From: Candidatus Moraniibacteriota bacterium
Lineage (GTDB): Bacteria; Patescibacteriota; Minisyncoccia; CAIUEV01
Assembly (NCBI GenBank): GCA_016867255.1
Contig: VGKB01000005.1
Location: 1 to 28,374 of the forward strand
Direction: 5' to 3'
DNA length: 28,374 nt
How positions within the stretch are numbered: position 1 is the first letter of the stretch; each line of letters starts with the position of its first letter. A program made the translations under genes and the position numbers. This document shows positions 1-5,710 of this stretch, in pieces. The notes under the pieces were generated by a model. The model did not search any database. It saw only the letters and a list, made by a program, of their open reading frames with translations, and was not told the origin of the DNA.

Positions 1-564
1 TTTGTGCTGCTTGACCCAAAAACCCTGGCGATAATAGGAATAGAGCTCTCTATGGCAATTCTGCGCGAGTCTATCAGATCAGACCGCGGAGGAATCAGGG
101 CTGATTTCATTGCCGGGGTTCCCAATGCCGGAACTCCCATCGCAGGAGCTTTTTGTGAAGAGATTAGAAGAATTTCCCATCATGTTGTATTTCCGGTCAA
201 ACCCGATCTGATTTATTTGGTAAAACTTTTACGGGATGGCAAAAGAGCCGGGTTTGATATCTCTCCTGAAAGCCGAGAGAAAGCCGCTGGCGGAGGCAGG
301 GTTATTCTAGTTGATGACCTGATTACCAGGGCGCATTCAAAAATGTTGGCCATCAGGAAACTGGAGGAGGCCGGACTTGAGGTCTCTGCCGTGCTCGTGG
401 TTGTGGACCGGATGCAGGGCGGAGCGGAAGAAATGTCTAGGGCGGGATACAGGACAATCTGGGCCCTTGACATTGAGCGCCTGCTCTACTTTTACTGCCG
501 GGAGAAGATGATCTCCATGGCAGAATATGATGAGTTCGCCCGCTACCTGCAGGCGAACTACTAA
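1..564 (+). CDS. pyrE: Orotate phosphoribosyltransferase-like protein, 5' end cut by the window
   Basis: Type I phosphoribosyltransferase, most like orotate phosphoribosyltransferase, which joins orotate to PRPP to make OMP in pyrimidine synthesis. The PRPP-binding signature reads VILVDDLITRAHS (family form VVVDDVITTGGS). It is followed by the OPRT-type segment LEEAGLEVSAVLVVVDRMQGG, and near the start stands GVPNAGTPIA, like the GVPxxGIPLA of OPRT. A GTG codon at 4 could start a 186-residue protein, but the frame is open to base 1 and OPRTs usually have about 200-215 residues, so the N-terminus probably lies outside the window. Odd point: the usual TTGGS of the PRPP loop is TRAHS, so substrate choice may differ. 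A rho-independent terminator follows at once. It could be another OPRT-clade transferase; sure of the fold, fairly sure of the substrate. Confidence 0.72.
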   Translation, partial: FVLLDPKTLAIIGIELSMAILRESIRSDRGGIRADFIAGVPNAGTPIAGAFCEEIRRISHHVVFPVKPDLIYLVKLLRDGKRAGFDISPESREKAAGGGRVILVDDLITRAHSKMLAIRKLEEAGLEVSAVLVVVDRMQGGAEEMSRAGYRTIWALDIERLLYFYCREKMISMAEYDEFARYLQANY

Positions 565-573
565 CACAAACTC

Positions 574-608
574 AACCAGTCCAACGAAACGGACTGGTTT
601 TCTATTTT
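574..608 (+). terminator. Rho-independent terminator after the pyrE-like gene
   Basis: A 9-bp perfect stem, AACCAGTCC (574-582) with GGACTGGTT (591-599), has the 8-nt loop AACGAAAC and is followed by TTCTATTTTT. It begins 10 nt after the TAA stop of the plus-strand gene. Confidence 0.85.
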
Positions 609-637
609 TAAAAAATCCCGGGTAATGTCCTCCGGGA
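608..637 (-). terminator. Possible second minus-strand terminator
   Basis: Read on the minus strand, TCCCGG (637-632) pairs with CCGGGA (621-616) across a short loop and is followed by a run of T (615-610). It lies beyond the stronger minus-strand terminator at 665-707 and may be a backup for the hypothetical gene ending at 735. Confidence 0.5.
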
Positions 638-664
638 AATTTTTAATACGATCCTGTTTACTTT

Positions 665-707
665 ATAATAAAAAGAAGCCCACCGTTGACGTTATCGCGT
701 GGTAGGC
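665..707 (-). terminator. Rho-independent terminator of the minus-strand hypothetical gene
   Basis: On the minus strand GCCTACC (707-701) pairs with GGTGGGC (684-678). There is one U-G wobble, which shows that the minus strand is the RNA strand. The tract TTCTTTTTATTAT follows. It lies 28 nt past the stop codon of the gene ending at 735. Confidence 0.75.
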
Positions 708-734
708 ATTTATAGAACAAAATTGGCTTTTTCG

Positions 735-1295
735 CTATCCCCCCATAAACACTCGGTTTAAATATTCTTCACTCTCCGCAATGAGAGCTTTTGCCAGATT
801 GGGCAGACTGAACGCCATCATTCCCGTCCCTTCAACTACTTCGTCTATCTCGCCCGGTTTGGGTTGGTATTCAAGAATTGCCATTAGGGCAAAGACAGTT
901 TCCCAAGTCCTTTTTAAAACTAGGTCTCGGGAAAGAAACCGGACCGTTTCGGCTTTGAAACGCTCGTTTCTGCCTAGTTCCACTATTGCCCGATAGTCCG
1001 GGCTTTGAAAGATGTGATCAAACGAAGAAGAAAAGGAGTTTTTCTCCGCCGTATCCCGGAGCTCTGTCATATACCGTTCAAGCAGGTCGAGAAGTCCGGC
1101 TACGTCCTTCTTGTTTTCACATTTTTCAAGCGAAATAATCCAAAAACCGTATTTTTTCAGTTCCCCGAAACCAGAGAGAAAATCGCGGGCAAAGTTTAAG
1201 GGATCCTGCCCTACGGGAATATCTATTTCTCTTATCCTTTCCCTTTCATCCTGCCCATCCCACCAAACCAGCTGGTAAGTTTCCGTTTCTGCCAT
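735..1295 (-). CDS. Hypothetical protein, 186 residues
   Basis: I do not recognise this family. The product is soluble, acidic and mostly helical in character, with no signal peptide or membrane segment. It starts with a short segment rich in Trp and charged residues (YQLVWWDGQDERERIREIDI), continues with amphipathic stretches, and ends NRVFMGG. The ATG start at 1295 follows AAAGGA about 8 nt upstream, one of the clearer Shine-Dalgarno sites in the window. It lies just downstream of the tRNA-Leu locus on the same strand and is followed by a strong terminator, so it may be co-transcribed with the tRNAs. That it is a real gene is supported by the ribosome site, the terminator and the absence of a competing frame; its function is unknown. 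Confidence 0.7.
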   Translation of the reverse strand: MAETETYQLVWWDGQDERERIREIDIPVGQDPLNFARDFLSGFGELKKYGFWIISLEKCENKKDVAGLLDLLERYMTELRDTAEKNSFSSSFDHIFQSPDYRAIVELGRNERFKAETVRFLSRDLVLKRTWETVFALMAILEYQPKPGEIDEVVEGTGMMAFSLPNLAKALIAESEEYLNRVFMGG

Positions 1296-1416
1296 TTTCT
1301 TATCCTTTCTTTGTTTGGGATGCTTTTTAGGCCCTTGCGGGCTAGGTTAAGGTTCGTTTTGACCCACCGCAAAACAGGGTAAAAAACCCTCATACTGGTG
1401 CTCTGGGGGAGACTCG

Positions 1417-1446
1417 CCCACCTACGCCGAGGCTCCGGCGGGTAAA
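1417..1446 (+). repeat. 30-nt palindromic repeat inside the T loop of the interrupted tRNA-Leu
   Basis: A member of a roughly 30-nt family of the form CCNCCTNCGC..GGCTTCGGCGG. This copy begins CCCACCTACGCCGAGGCT on the plus strand and interrupts the sequence TT|CGAGT of the T loop. It aligns with the copy at 1561-1590, which lies in the opposite orientation. Confidence 0.75.
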
Positions 1447-1465
1447 AACTCCCAAGGGTTCCTTG

Positions 1466-1549
1466 TGCCGCGAGAGGGAGTCGAACCCTCATGCTTTGGA
1501 AAGCACAGAATTTTGAGTCCTGCGTGTCTACCAATTTCACCATCGCGGC
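1466..1549 (-). tRNA. tRNA-Leu (anticodon CAA), intact
   Basis: An 84-nt type II tRNA on the minus strand. Acceptor stem GCCGCGA/TCGCGGC, discriminator A; D arm GTGAAATTGGTAGACAC; anticodon stem CAGGA/TTCTG with loop CTCAAAA, giving anticodon CAA for UUG codons. The long variable arm has a GCTTT-CCA-AAGC hairpin, and the T arm is GAGGG TTCGACT CCCTC. CCA is not encoded (the next bases are CAA), as also for tRNA-Gly in this window. The gene lies exactly within the variable arm of a second tRNA-Leu of the same anticodon. Confidence 0.95.
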
Positions 1550-1560
1550 ATACGATTTTG

Positions 1561-1590
1561 CCTGTCCACCGAAGCGTTAGCGAAGGAGGG
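1561..1590 (-). repeat. 30-nt palindromic repeat inside the anticodon loop of the interrupted tRNA-Leu
   Basis: On the minus strand it begins CCCTCCTTCGCTAACGCT and belongs to the same family as the T-loop insert (matching CCCnCCTnCGC and, later, GCTnCGGnGG). It separates CT of the anticodon loop from CAAAA. Because the base before it is also C, the break lies either just before or just after position 34. Confidence 0.75.
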
Positions 1591-1673
1591 AGTCGTACGT
1601 GTTTACCAGTTTCACCACCAGAGCATAGAGTCTGTCCTGCATGTCTGCCCGCCCTGTACCAGTACGGTTCAGA

Positions 1674-1702
1674 GTCCGCCGAAGCTTCTGAGCGTAGGCG
1701 GG
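1674..1702 (-). repeat. Palindromic repeat of the same 30-nt family
   Basis: On the minus strand it starts CCCGCCTACGCTCAGAAG and ends CTTCGGCGGAC. The CCGCC/GGCGG ends can pair. It lies between the murD stop codon and the interrupted tRNA-Leu, in a stretch with tRNA-like scraps. Confidence 0.7.
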
Positions 1703-1708
1703 CCAGTT

Positions 1709-1731
1709 CTCTGCCTGCCGTTGGGCAGGCG
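1709..1731. repeat. Short perfect hairpin downstream of murD
   Basis: GCCTGCC and GGCAGGC flank a short spacer (GTTG), forming a 7-bp GC-rich stem a few bases past the murD stop on the minus strand. No T tract follows on either strand, so it is more likely a repeat than a terminator. Confidence 0.5.
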
Positions 1732-1734
1732 CCA

Positions 1735-3120
1735 CTAGGGCATTTCTAACTTTTTAACTGCCTCGTTAAATTGATCTCCTCTATCAAATTCGTTTTTAAA
1801 CAATCCGAAGCTGGTTGCGCCGGGAGATAACAAAACCACATCTCCCGCGCTCGCCGATTTATACGCTGTTTTTACCGCTTTGTCCATAGACATTGCTTCC
1901 TCGTAAGTTACGAGCGGCGCGTGTTTGGCGAGCGCTTTTTTTATGGTGGGAGTAGCTGTCCCGGGCAGTAAAATTATTTTCTTGACCTTCCTGGCAATTA
2001 TTTTAGCGAACTTACTAAACCGCAGATTCTTATCCGACCCTCCGCCTACTAAGATAATTTTCCTTTTTTTGTTGTCATCTCCACGCGGGTGAGAATCTAA
2101 ACTTTCTAGGGCCGCAATGGCTGCGTCGGGGATAGTAGCGGTGGTATCGTTTATGAATGTAATGTTTTTTATTACCGCTATTTTTTCCATCCGGTACGGC
2201 ACGCCCTTGAAGTTTTTGATTACTTTTTCGATGACTGCCTTTTTTACTTTAAAGATTCTTGCCACTGCAATAGCGGCTGTAATATTAGATTGATTGTTGC
2301 TGGATGCCTGGATTCCCGCCTGCGCGGGAATGACAGAAGAGGCCTTTGCAGAAAAACAGAGAATTTTAGCTTTTGAACATTTATTAAAATCTTTTAATCT
2401 TTTATCTCCCGCATTCAAAACTAAGTAGTCTTTTTTCTTTTGATATAAACAAATATTTTTTTTGGCGGCGGCGTATTTTGTGTAACTGCCGTAGCGGTTT
2501 AGATGGTCGCGCAATATATTGGTAACCACTGCAATATCCGGGCTTCTTTTTACAAAAACCAGGTCTTCTAATTGAAAAGAGGATAATTCCAGCACCGCGA
2601 TCTTTTTTTCGTCGCTAAGATGTCTCTTGGTAAAATACGCGAACAGCGAAACTCTTATATTACCGCCCAGCAAAATATTTCTTCCGGCCGCCTTCAAAAA
2701 TTTCCCTATCAAAGTGGTAGTAGTAGTCTTTCCCTTGCTGCCGGTTACGCCGACAATCCTGCCCCTAAAAAAGCGGAAAAATAAAGTTACGTCGGTTTCA
2801 ATTCGCTTGCCATTCTTTAATAGCTTCTTTACTAAGGGCAATTCCCAAGAAATCGCCGGGTTTTTGATAATCAACTCTGCCGACGCAAAAATGTCTTGAT
2901 CTTGCCGCCCAAAAATATACCTAATGTTCCGATATTTTTCCAGTTCTGCCAAACTCTCGCTCAGCTCTTCCCCGCTTTTCATGTCAACAACTGTAACATC
3001 GGCTCCGAGTTTGGCAAAAAACTTAGCCGCCTCAAGACCTCCTTGGTTAAGGCCAAGCCCCCAGACAATAACGCGTTTATTCTTAACGCCTCGGATAAAG
3101 CTATTAAATAGATCTGCCAT
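1735..3120 (-). CDS. murD: UDP-N-acetylmuramoylalanine--D-glutamate ligase
   Basis: ATP-dependent cytoplasmic ligase that adds D-glutamate to UDP-MurNAc-L-Ala in peptidoglycan precursor synthesis. The N-terminal Rossmann-like domain has VIVWGLGLNQGG near residues 17-28. The central Mur-ligase domain carries the P-loop VGVTGSKGKTT near residues 123-133, followed by LLGGNI typical of MurD, and later VVTNILRDHLNRYGSY. The C-terminal domain has LVGGGSDK and a terminal LLSPGATSFGLF. Length is about 461 residues, normal for the family. I chose the ATG at 3120; a TTG at 3135 would add five residues, and neither has a clear ribosome site. Odd point: residues about 263-271 (SVIPAQAGIQ) are encoded by a palindromic repeat, directly before the family's conserved Asn/Ala-rich segment (here NITAAIAVA). 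Confidence 0.93.
   Translation of the reverse strand: MADLFNSFIRGVKNKRVIVWGLGLNQGGLEAAKFFAKLGADVTVVDMKSGEELSESLAELEKYRNIRYIFGRQDQDIFASAELIIKNPAISWELPLVKKLLKNGKRIETDVTLFFRFFRGRIVGVTGSKGKTTTTTLIGKFLKAAGRNILLGGNIRVSLFAYFTKRHLSDEKKIAVLELSSFQLEDLVFVKRSPDIAVVTNILRDHLNRYGSYTKYAAAKKNICLYQKKKDYLVLNAGDKRLKDFNKCSKAKILCFSAKASSVIPAQAGIQASSNNQSNITAAIAVARIFKVKKAVIEKVIKNFKGVPYRMEKIAVIKNITFINDTTATIPDAAIAALESLDSHPRGDDNKKRKIILVGGGSDKNLRFSKFAKIIARKVKKIILLPGTATPTIKKALAKHAPLVTYEEAMSMDKAVKTAYKSASAGDVVLLSPGATSFGLFKNEFDRGDQFNEAVKKLEMP
2308..2334. repeat. Palindromic repeat translated in frame within murD
   Basis: ATTCCCGC (2312-2319) and GCGGGAAT (2324-2331) form an 8-bp inverted repeat in the context CTGGATTCCCGCCTGCGCGG. 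This is the widespread ATTCCC...GGGAAT repeat type (Neisseria dRS3-like core). On the coding strand it reads as VIPAQAGIQ, a peptide I know as a frequent product of such repeats. It keeps the murD frame open. Confidence 0.8.
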
Positions 3121-3147
3121 GGCGATAAATGACAAAATGTGAAATTA

Positions 3148-3290
3148 GATGGTTACAAAACTCAACTTTCTTAATTTTTTTGTATCTAGCTCGCATTGCA
3201 GTTAATGCCTCGCAGGCGACCTGCCCGCCGAAGCCTCGGCGCAGGCGGGCGTCCCACAAAAAAATTAAAATGGGGAGTTTTGTAACCATC
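3148..3290. mobile_element. MITE-like element, copy 1 (143 bp)
   Basis: It has perfect 16-bp terminal inverted repeats, GATGGTTACAAAACTC at 3148-3163 and its reverse complement at 3275-3290; imperfect pairing continues through the T-rich/A-rich flanks. It has no coding capacity. Its centre (3220-3250) is a copy of the GC-rich palindromic family also found in the tRNA locus. It is the reverse complement of the element at 19371-19512, with only about three differences. It separates murD from the permease. Both copies are bordered by (T)TAG on one side and AG on the other, and no clear target duplication is visible. It is probably moved in trans by a transposase not present here. Confidence 0.85.
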
Positions 3291-3303
3291 AGAATGAAAA
3301 ATA

Positions 3304-4434
3304 TTATAACATTAGTATTGATGATAGCGCCGCTCCGACCAACAGCAGAAAAGCTGTCCATATAACGACGCCCGGCACTCTAAACGGTAATATCCGCGGT
3401 AAAGCATTTTTGCGGCGAAAAACCCTTTTGTAAATAGCCATTAACAACAACGCGTCAAAAGTTCCCGCCACTAACCCGACTAACCCGACAACGCTTACAA
3501 AATTTGAGATGCCCAGCGTTATAAGAATTATAGGCAGAAATACTACCAGAAACCAGCTAAATATTGGGTTAATGCCTAAATCTTCATTTAAGATATTTTT
3601 AAAATAGGCGGCCAGCGTCCAATGAGAGGTAACCACTGCCAAGATTCCAATTAAGGTGCCGGCGTAAAGAACCCATCTACCCATCTTTTCTCCCATAGCA
3701 ACAAAGGGGTCCGGGCCAATTCCATCTCCCCCTATTTTTAAGGCAGCGACAAAAAATGCTATAGTTATAAAAGCGATAAAAAGATAAGCAAGAGAAATTA
3801 CACTAAAAACTTCTCTCCCTTTTCTCGCAAGAATTCTCACTGCCAGCGGGATAGCCGATCCTCCCGTCATAGAAAACCACACCACCCCATAGGGGACAGC
3901 CAGCTTGCTCCAATCGTTTTCTAACGGCTTCCAATAGGGAACGCTCTTCCAAGAAATAAAAAGAAATGCCGCGCACATTAATCCGGCTAATGCGATTTCA
4001 AGGTTGCCTAGGTTTTTTGGCTTTCTAAACAACAAAATTAAACCGCTAACTCCCGAGTAAAAAAGAATTATTGGCCAAAAATAAGTCCCATTAAAAGGGA
4101 TTAATTCTTTGGAAAAAATAGCGACAGCTAAAACATAAGCTAAAATAGTCCCCGTGTAGCCAAATATTACCGAAACAGCCTCCGCCCAGCCCATCCATGA
4201 TCCCAAATATCTCCGGGCATACGACACTATACATTCTTCTCTTTTATCAAAAATCACAATTTCCGCGAACAAAAAACTAACTAGGGCTGACATTGCGGCA
4301 ACAAAAACAATAAGCGCGACGGTCGGCGCGACTCCGGCGCCTTTGGCCGCGAAAGGAATAGCAAAAATTCCCAATCCAATTACTGTTCCCACAATAGTGG
4401 CAAACGCTTCTAAGAAAGGTAAATATTTCTTCAT
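3304..4434 (-). CDS. Amino-acid permease (APC superfamily, aromatic amino acid permease-like)
   Basis: An integral membrane transporter of 376 residues with about eleven hydrophobic segments. The first helix (EAFATIVGTVIGLGIFAIPFA) has the Gly-rich unwound GxxxGxGIxxxP pattern of TM1 in the APC fold. Also typical are WAEAVSVIFGYTGTILAYVLA and the segment WFSMTGGSAIPLA, like TM6 of tryptophan/tyrosine permeases. It most likely imports amino acids; the exact substrate cannot be read from the sequence. The ATG start at 4434 gives a family-normal N-terminus. It is divergent from the DHH phosphoesterase gene, with only 60 bases between the two starts. An amino-acid importer would suit a reduced genome lacking biosynthesis, which is inference. 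Confidence 0.82.
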   Translation of the reverse strand: MKKYLPFLEAFATIVGTVIGLGIFAIPFAAKGAGVAPTVALIVFVAAMSALVSFLFAEIVIFDKREECIVSYARRYLGSWMGWAEAVSVIFGYTGTILAYVLAVAIFSKELIPFNGTYFWPIILFYSGVSGLILLFRKPKNLGNLEIALAGLMCAAFLFISWKSVPYWKPLENDWSKLAVPYGVVWFSMTGGSAIPLAVRILARKGREVFSVISLAYLFIAFITIAFFVAALKIGGDGIGPDPFVAMGEKMGRWVLYAGTLIGILAVVTSHWTLAAYFKNILNEDLGINPIFSWFLVVFLPIILITLGISNFVSVVGLVGLVAGTFDALLLMAIYKRVFRRKNALPRILPFRVPGVVIWTAFLLLVGAALSSILML

Positions 4435-4494
4435 TTCTTACTTGCGCTTTTTGTTTTTTTAAAATAAATTAGACTTTCCTCTTTATTCTACGAT

Positions 4495-5466
4495 ATGAAT
4501 AATTTTACCCTTTCCTTATTAGAACAACAAATCAAAACTACTCCCCAAGTCCTTCTCCTCACCCATCAAGACCCAGACGAAGACGCTCTTGGAGCAATTA
4601 TGGCTCTTTACGAATTGGCCGAAAGGTGGGGCGGCCGTCCTTCCGTCTGTCTGTCAGGAAAGGTTGATCAAAATTTTAAGCACCTGGAAAAAGTCCTTCC
4701 TCCCCATAAAATTGAATTGGCTAATTTTGGCGCGATAACCATCGTGGACACTATTTATCCCGCCCGCACCGGCATTTCTTTCCCAAAAGATCTTTCTAAA
4801 GCGCCGAAAATTTTTATTATTGATCACCATATATTGAAAGAAACGCTTGTTTACCCTAAAAATTTCAGCTTAATTGTCCGCTCAGAGGCCACAGCTTCCT
4901 GTGAAATTATTTACGATTTAATTAAAGAAAAGGGTGAAAAAATATCCTCCCAAATGGCATTTAATCTTCTCCTGGGCATATACGCCGACAGTGGAGGGTT
5001 TTCCCACTCCAACACCACCCCCTCCCTGTTAAAAAAATCAAAAGAATTATTAAAAAAGGGGGTTGTTTTTAAAAATATTATTCAATCTTCTTCTAAAGGA
5101 AAACAGGTAAGGGTGTTAAATTTTTGGGGTGAGAAAATAAACAATTCTTATTTCAACCATAAACTTAAATTTATTTCTTCTTGGTTTACCAAAAAAGAAT
5201 TTGAAGAAAAAAACATTCCCCCGGAAGAGATTAGTGGATTGGTTAATTTACTTAATATGTGTAGAGAAGCTAAATTTTCCCTTTTCCTAAAGGAAGAAGA
5301 GGACGGAAAAATTAAAGGCAGTTTGCGCAGCAGTGAAAAAAAAGAGATGAACGTCAACATATTATCCCACCTTTTTAGTGGAGGTGGCCATCGTTTAGCG
5401 GCCGGTTTTGAGGTTAAAGGAAAATTTATGGAAAAGGAGGGGAAAATTCAAATAAAACCTTTTTAA
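4495..5466 (+). CDS. DHH-family phosphoesterase (NrnA/GdpP-like)
   Basis: Probable manganese-dependent phosphoesterase of the DHH/DHHA1 type, which degrades nanoRNA, pAp or cyclic dinucleotides. Visible motifs in order: HQDPDEDALGA (motif I, residues 24-34; family HxxPDGDAxGS), VDTIYPARTG (motif II), IIDHHILKET (the DHH motif), GIYADSGGFSHSNT (motif IV), and the C-terminal DHHA1 signature SGGGHRLAAGFEV. The 323 residues match the usual length, and there is no membrane segment, so it resembles NrnA more than GdpP. The glycine of motif I is Glu here (DED), while the metal-binding aspartates are kept. The ATG start at 4495 leads directly into the domain. It has no co-directional neighbours; the next gene converges on it across an AT-rich gap. 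Confidence 0.88.
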   Translation: MNNFTLSLLEQQIKTTPQVLLLTHQDPDEDALGAIMALYELAERWGGRPSVCLSGKVDQNFKHLEKVLPPHKIELANFGAITIVDTIYPARTGISFPKDLSKAPKIFIIDHHILKETLVYPKNFSLIVRSEATASCEIIYDLIKEKGEKISSQMAFNLLLGIYADSGGFSHSNTTPSLLKKSKELLKKGVVFKNIIQSSSKGKQVRVLNFWGEKINNSYFNHKLKFISSWFTKKEFEEKNIPPEEISGLVNLLNMCREAKFSLFLKEEEDGKIKGSLRSSEKKEMNVNILSHLFSGGGHRLAAGFEVKGKFMEKEGKIQIKPF

Positions 5467-5710
5467 TTTTCAAAAAACCCATTAAAAAAATATTTAAAAT
5501 CTCTTATCTTTTTTTTAGAAAATACCTACAAAAAATTTTTTATTCAGTTTTTATCTCTATAAAAATTCCCCCTTATTCCTAATATTTTCAACAATCTTTT
5601 CCTTTTTAATAAAAACAAAATCCCCACACCCTTACAAATAAAACCTTCTTTTCCACTTAATCCACAAACACAATAATAAATAATCTTATATAATAAAAAT
5701 AAGAATAGAA
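5467..5710. other. AT-rich convergent intergenic region, no gene seen
   Basis: A 244-nt, very AT-rich gap between two converging genes. I see runs of A and T but no strong GC stem and no credible small ORF or RNA. Confidence 0.6.

Larger units (their letters stand above)
1396..1624 (-). tRNA. Interrupted tRNA-Leu(CAA) in four pieces, hosting another tRNA gene
   Basis: Reading the minus strand, four segments join into one canonical type II tRNA. 1624-1591: acceptor GCTCTGG, TG, D arm with GTG/CAC stem, anticodon stem strand TACGA, loop start CT. 1560-1550: CAAAA, stem strand TCGTA, T. 1465-1447: C, variable-arm stem AAGG-AAC-CCTT, T stem GGGAG, TT. 1416-1396: CGAGT, CTCCC, CCAGAGC, discriminator A, encoded CCA. 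Every stem is fully paired, the T loop becomes TTCGAGT and the anticodon is CAA; total 82 nt plus CCA. The interruptions are 1561-1590 (30 nt, anticodon loop, next to C34), 1466-1549 (84 nt, a whole tRNA-Leu, variable arm) and 1417-1446 (30 nt, T loop, between the second T and C). Exact edges can shift by a base or two. It may be a dead gene or one matured by an unknown route; intact pairing argues against long decay. Confidence 0.7.

Noticed and set aside
1232..1543. Open frame of 103 codons on the minus strand
   Set aside because: It covers the tRNA-Leu gene and repeats and ends inside the hypothetical gene at 735-1295 in another frame.
1466..1624. Group I intron in tRNA-Leu as the explanation of the split tRNA
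   Set aside because: Group I introns in bacterial tRNA-Leu interrupt the anticodon loop but are over 200 nt with conserved P, Q, R and S elements. Here the anticodon insert is 30 nt and two further inserts lie elsewhere.
1281..1740. CRISPR-like array suggested by several similar GC-rich repeats
   Set aside because: The repeats are not evenly spaced, vary in orientation and sequence, and have no cas genes nearby.
1465..1749. Open frame of 94 codons on the plus strand over the tRNA-Leu locus
   Set aside because: It runs antisense through two tRNA genes and several repeats; its residues come from tRNA complement and palindromic sequence.
3104..3361. Open frames on both strands over the MITE between murD and the permease
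   Set aside because: They consist mostly of terminal-repeat and palindrome sequence, and similar frames arise in the second copy.
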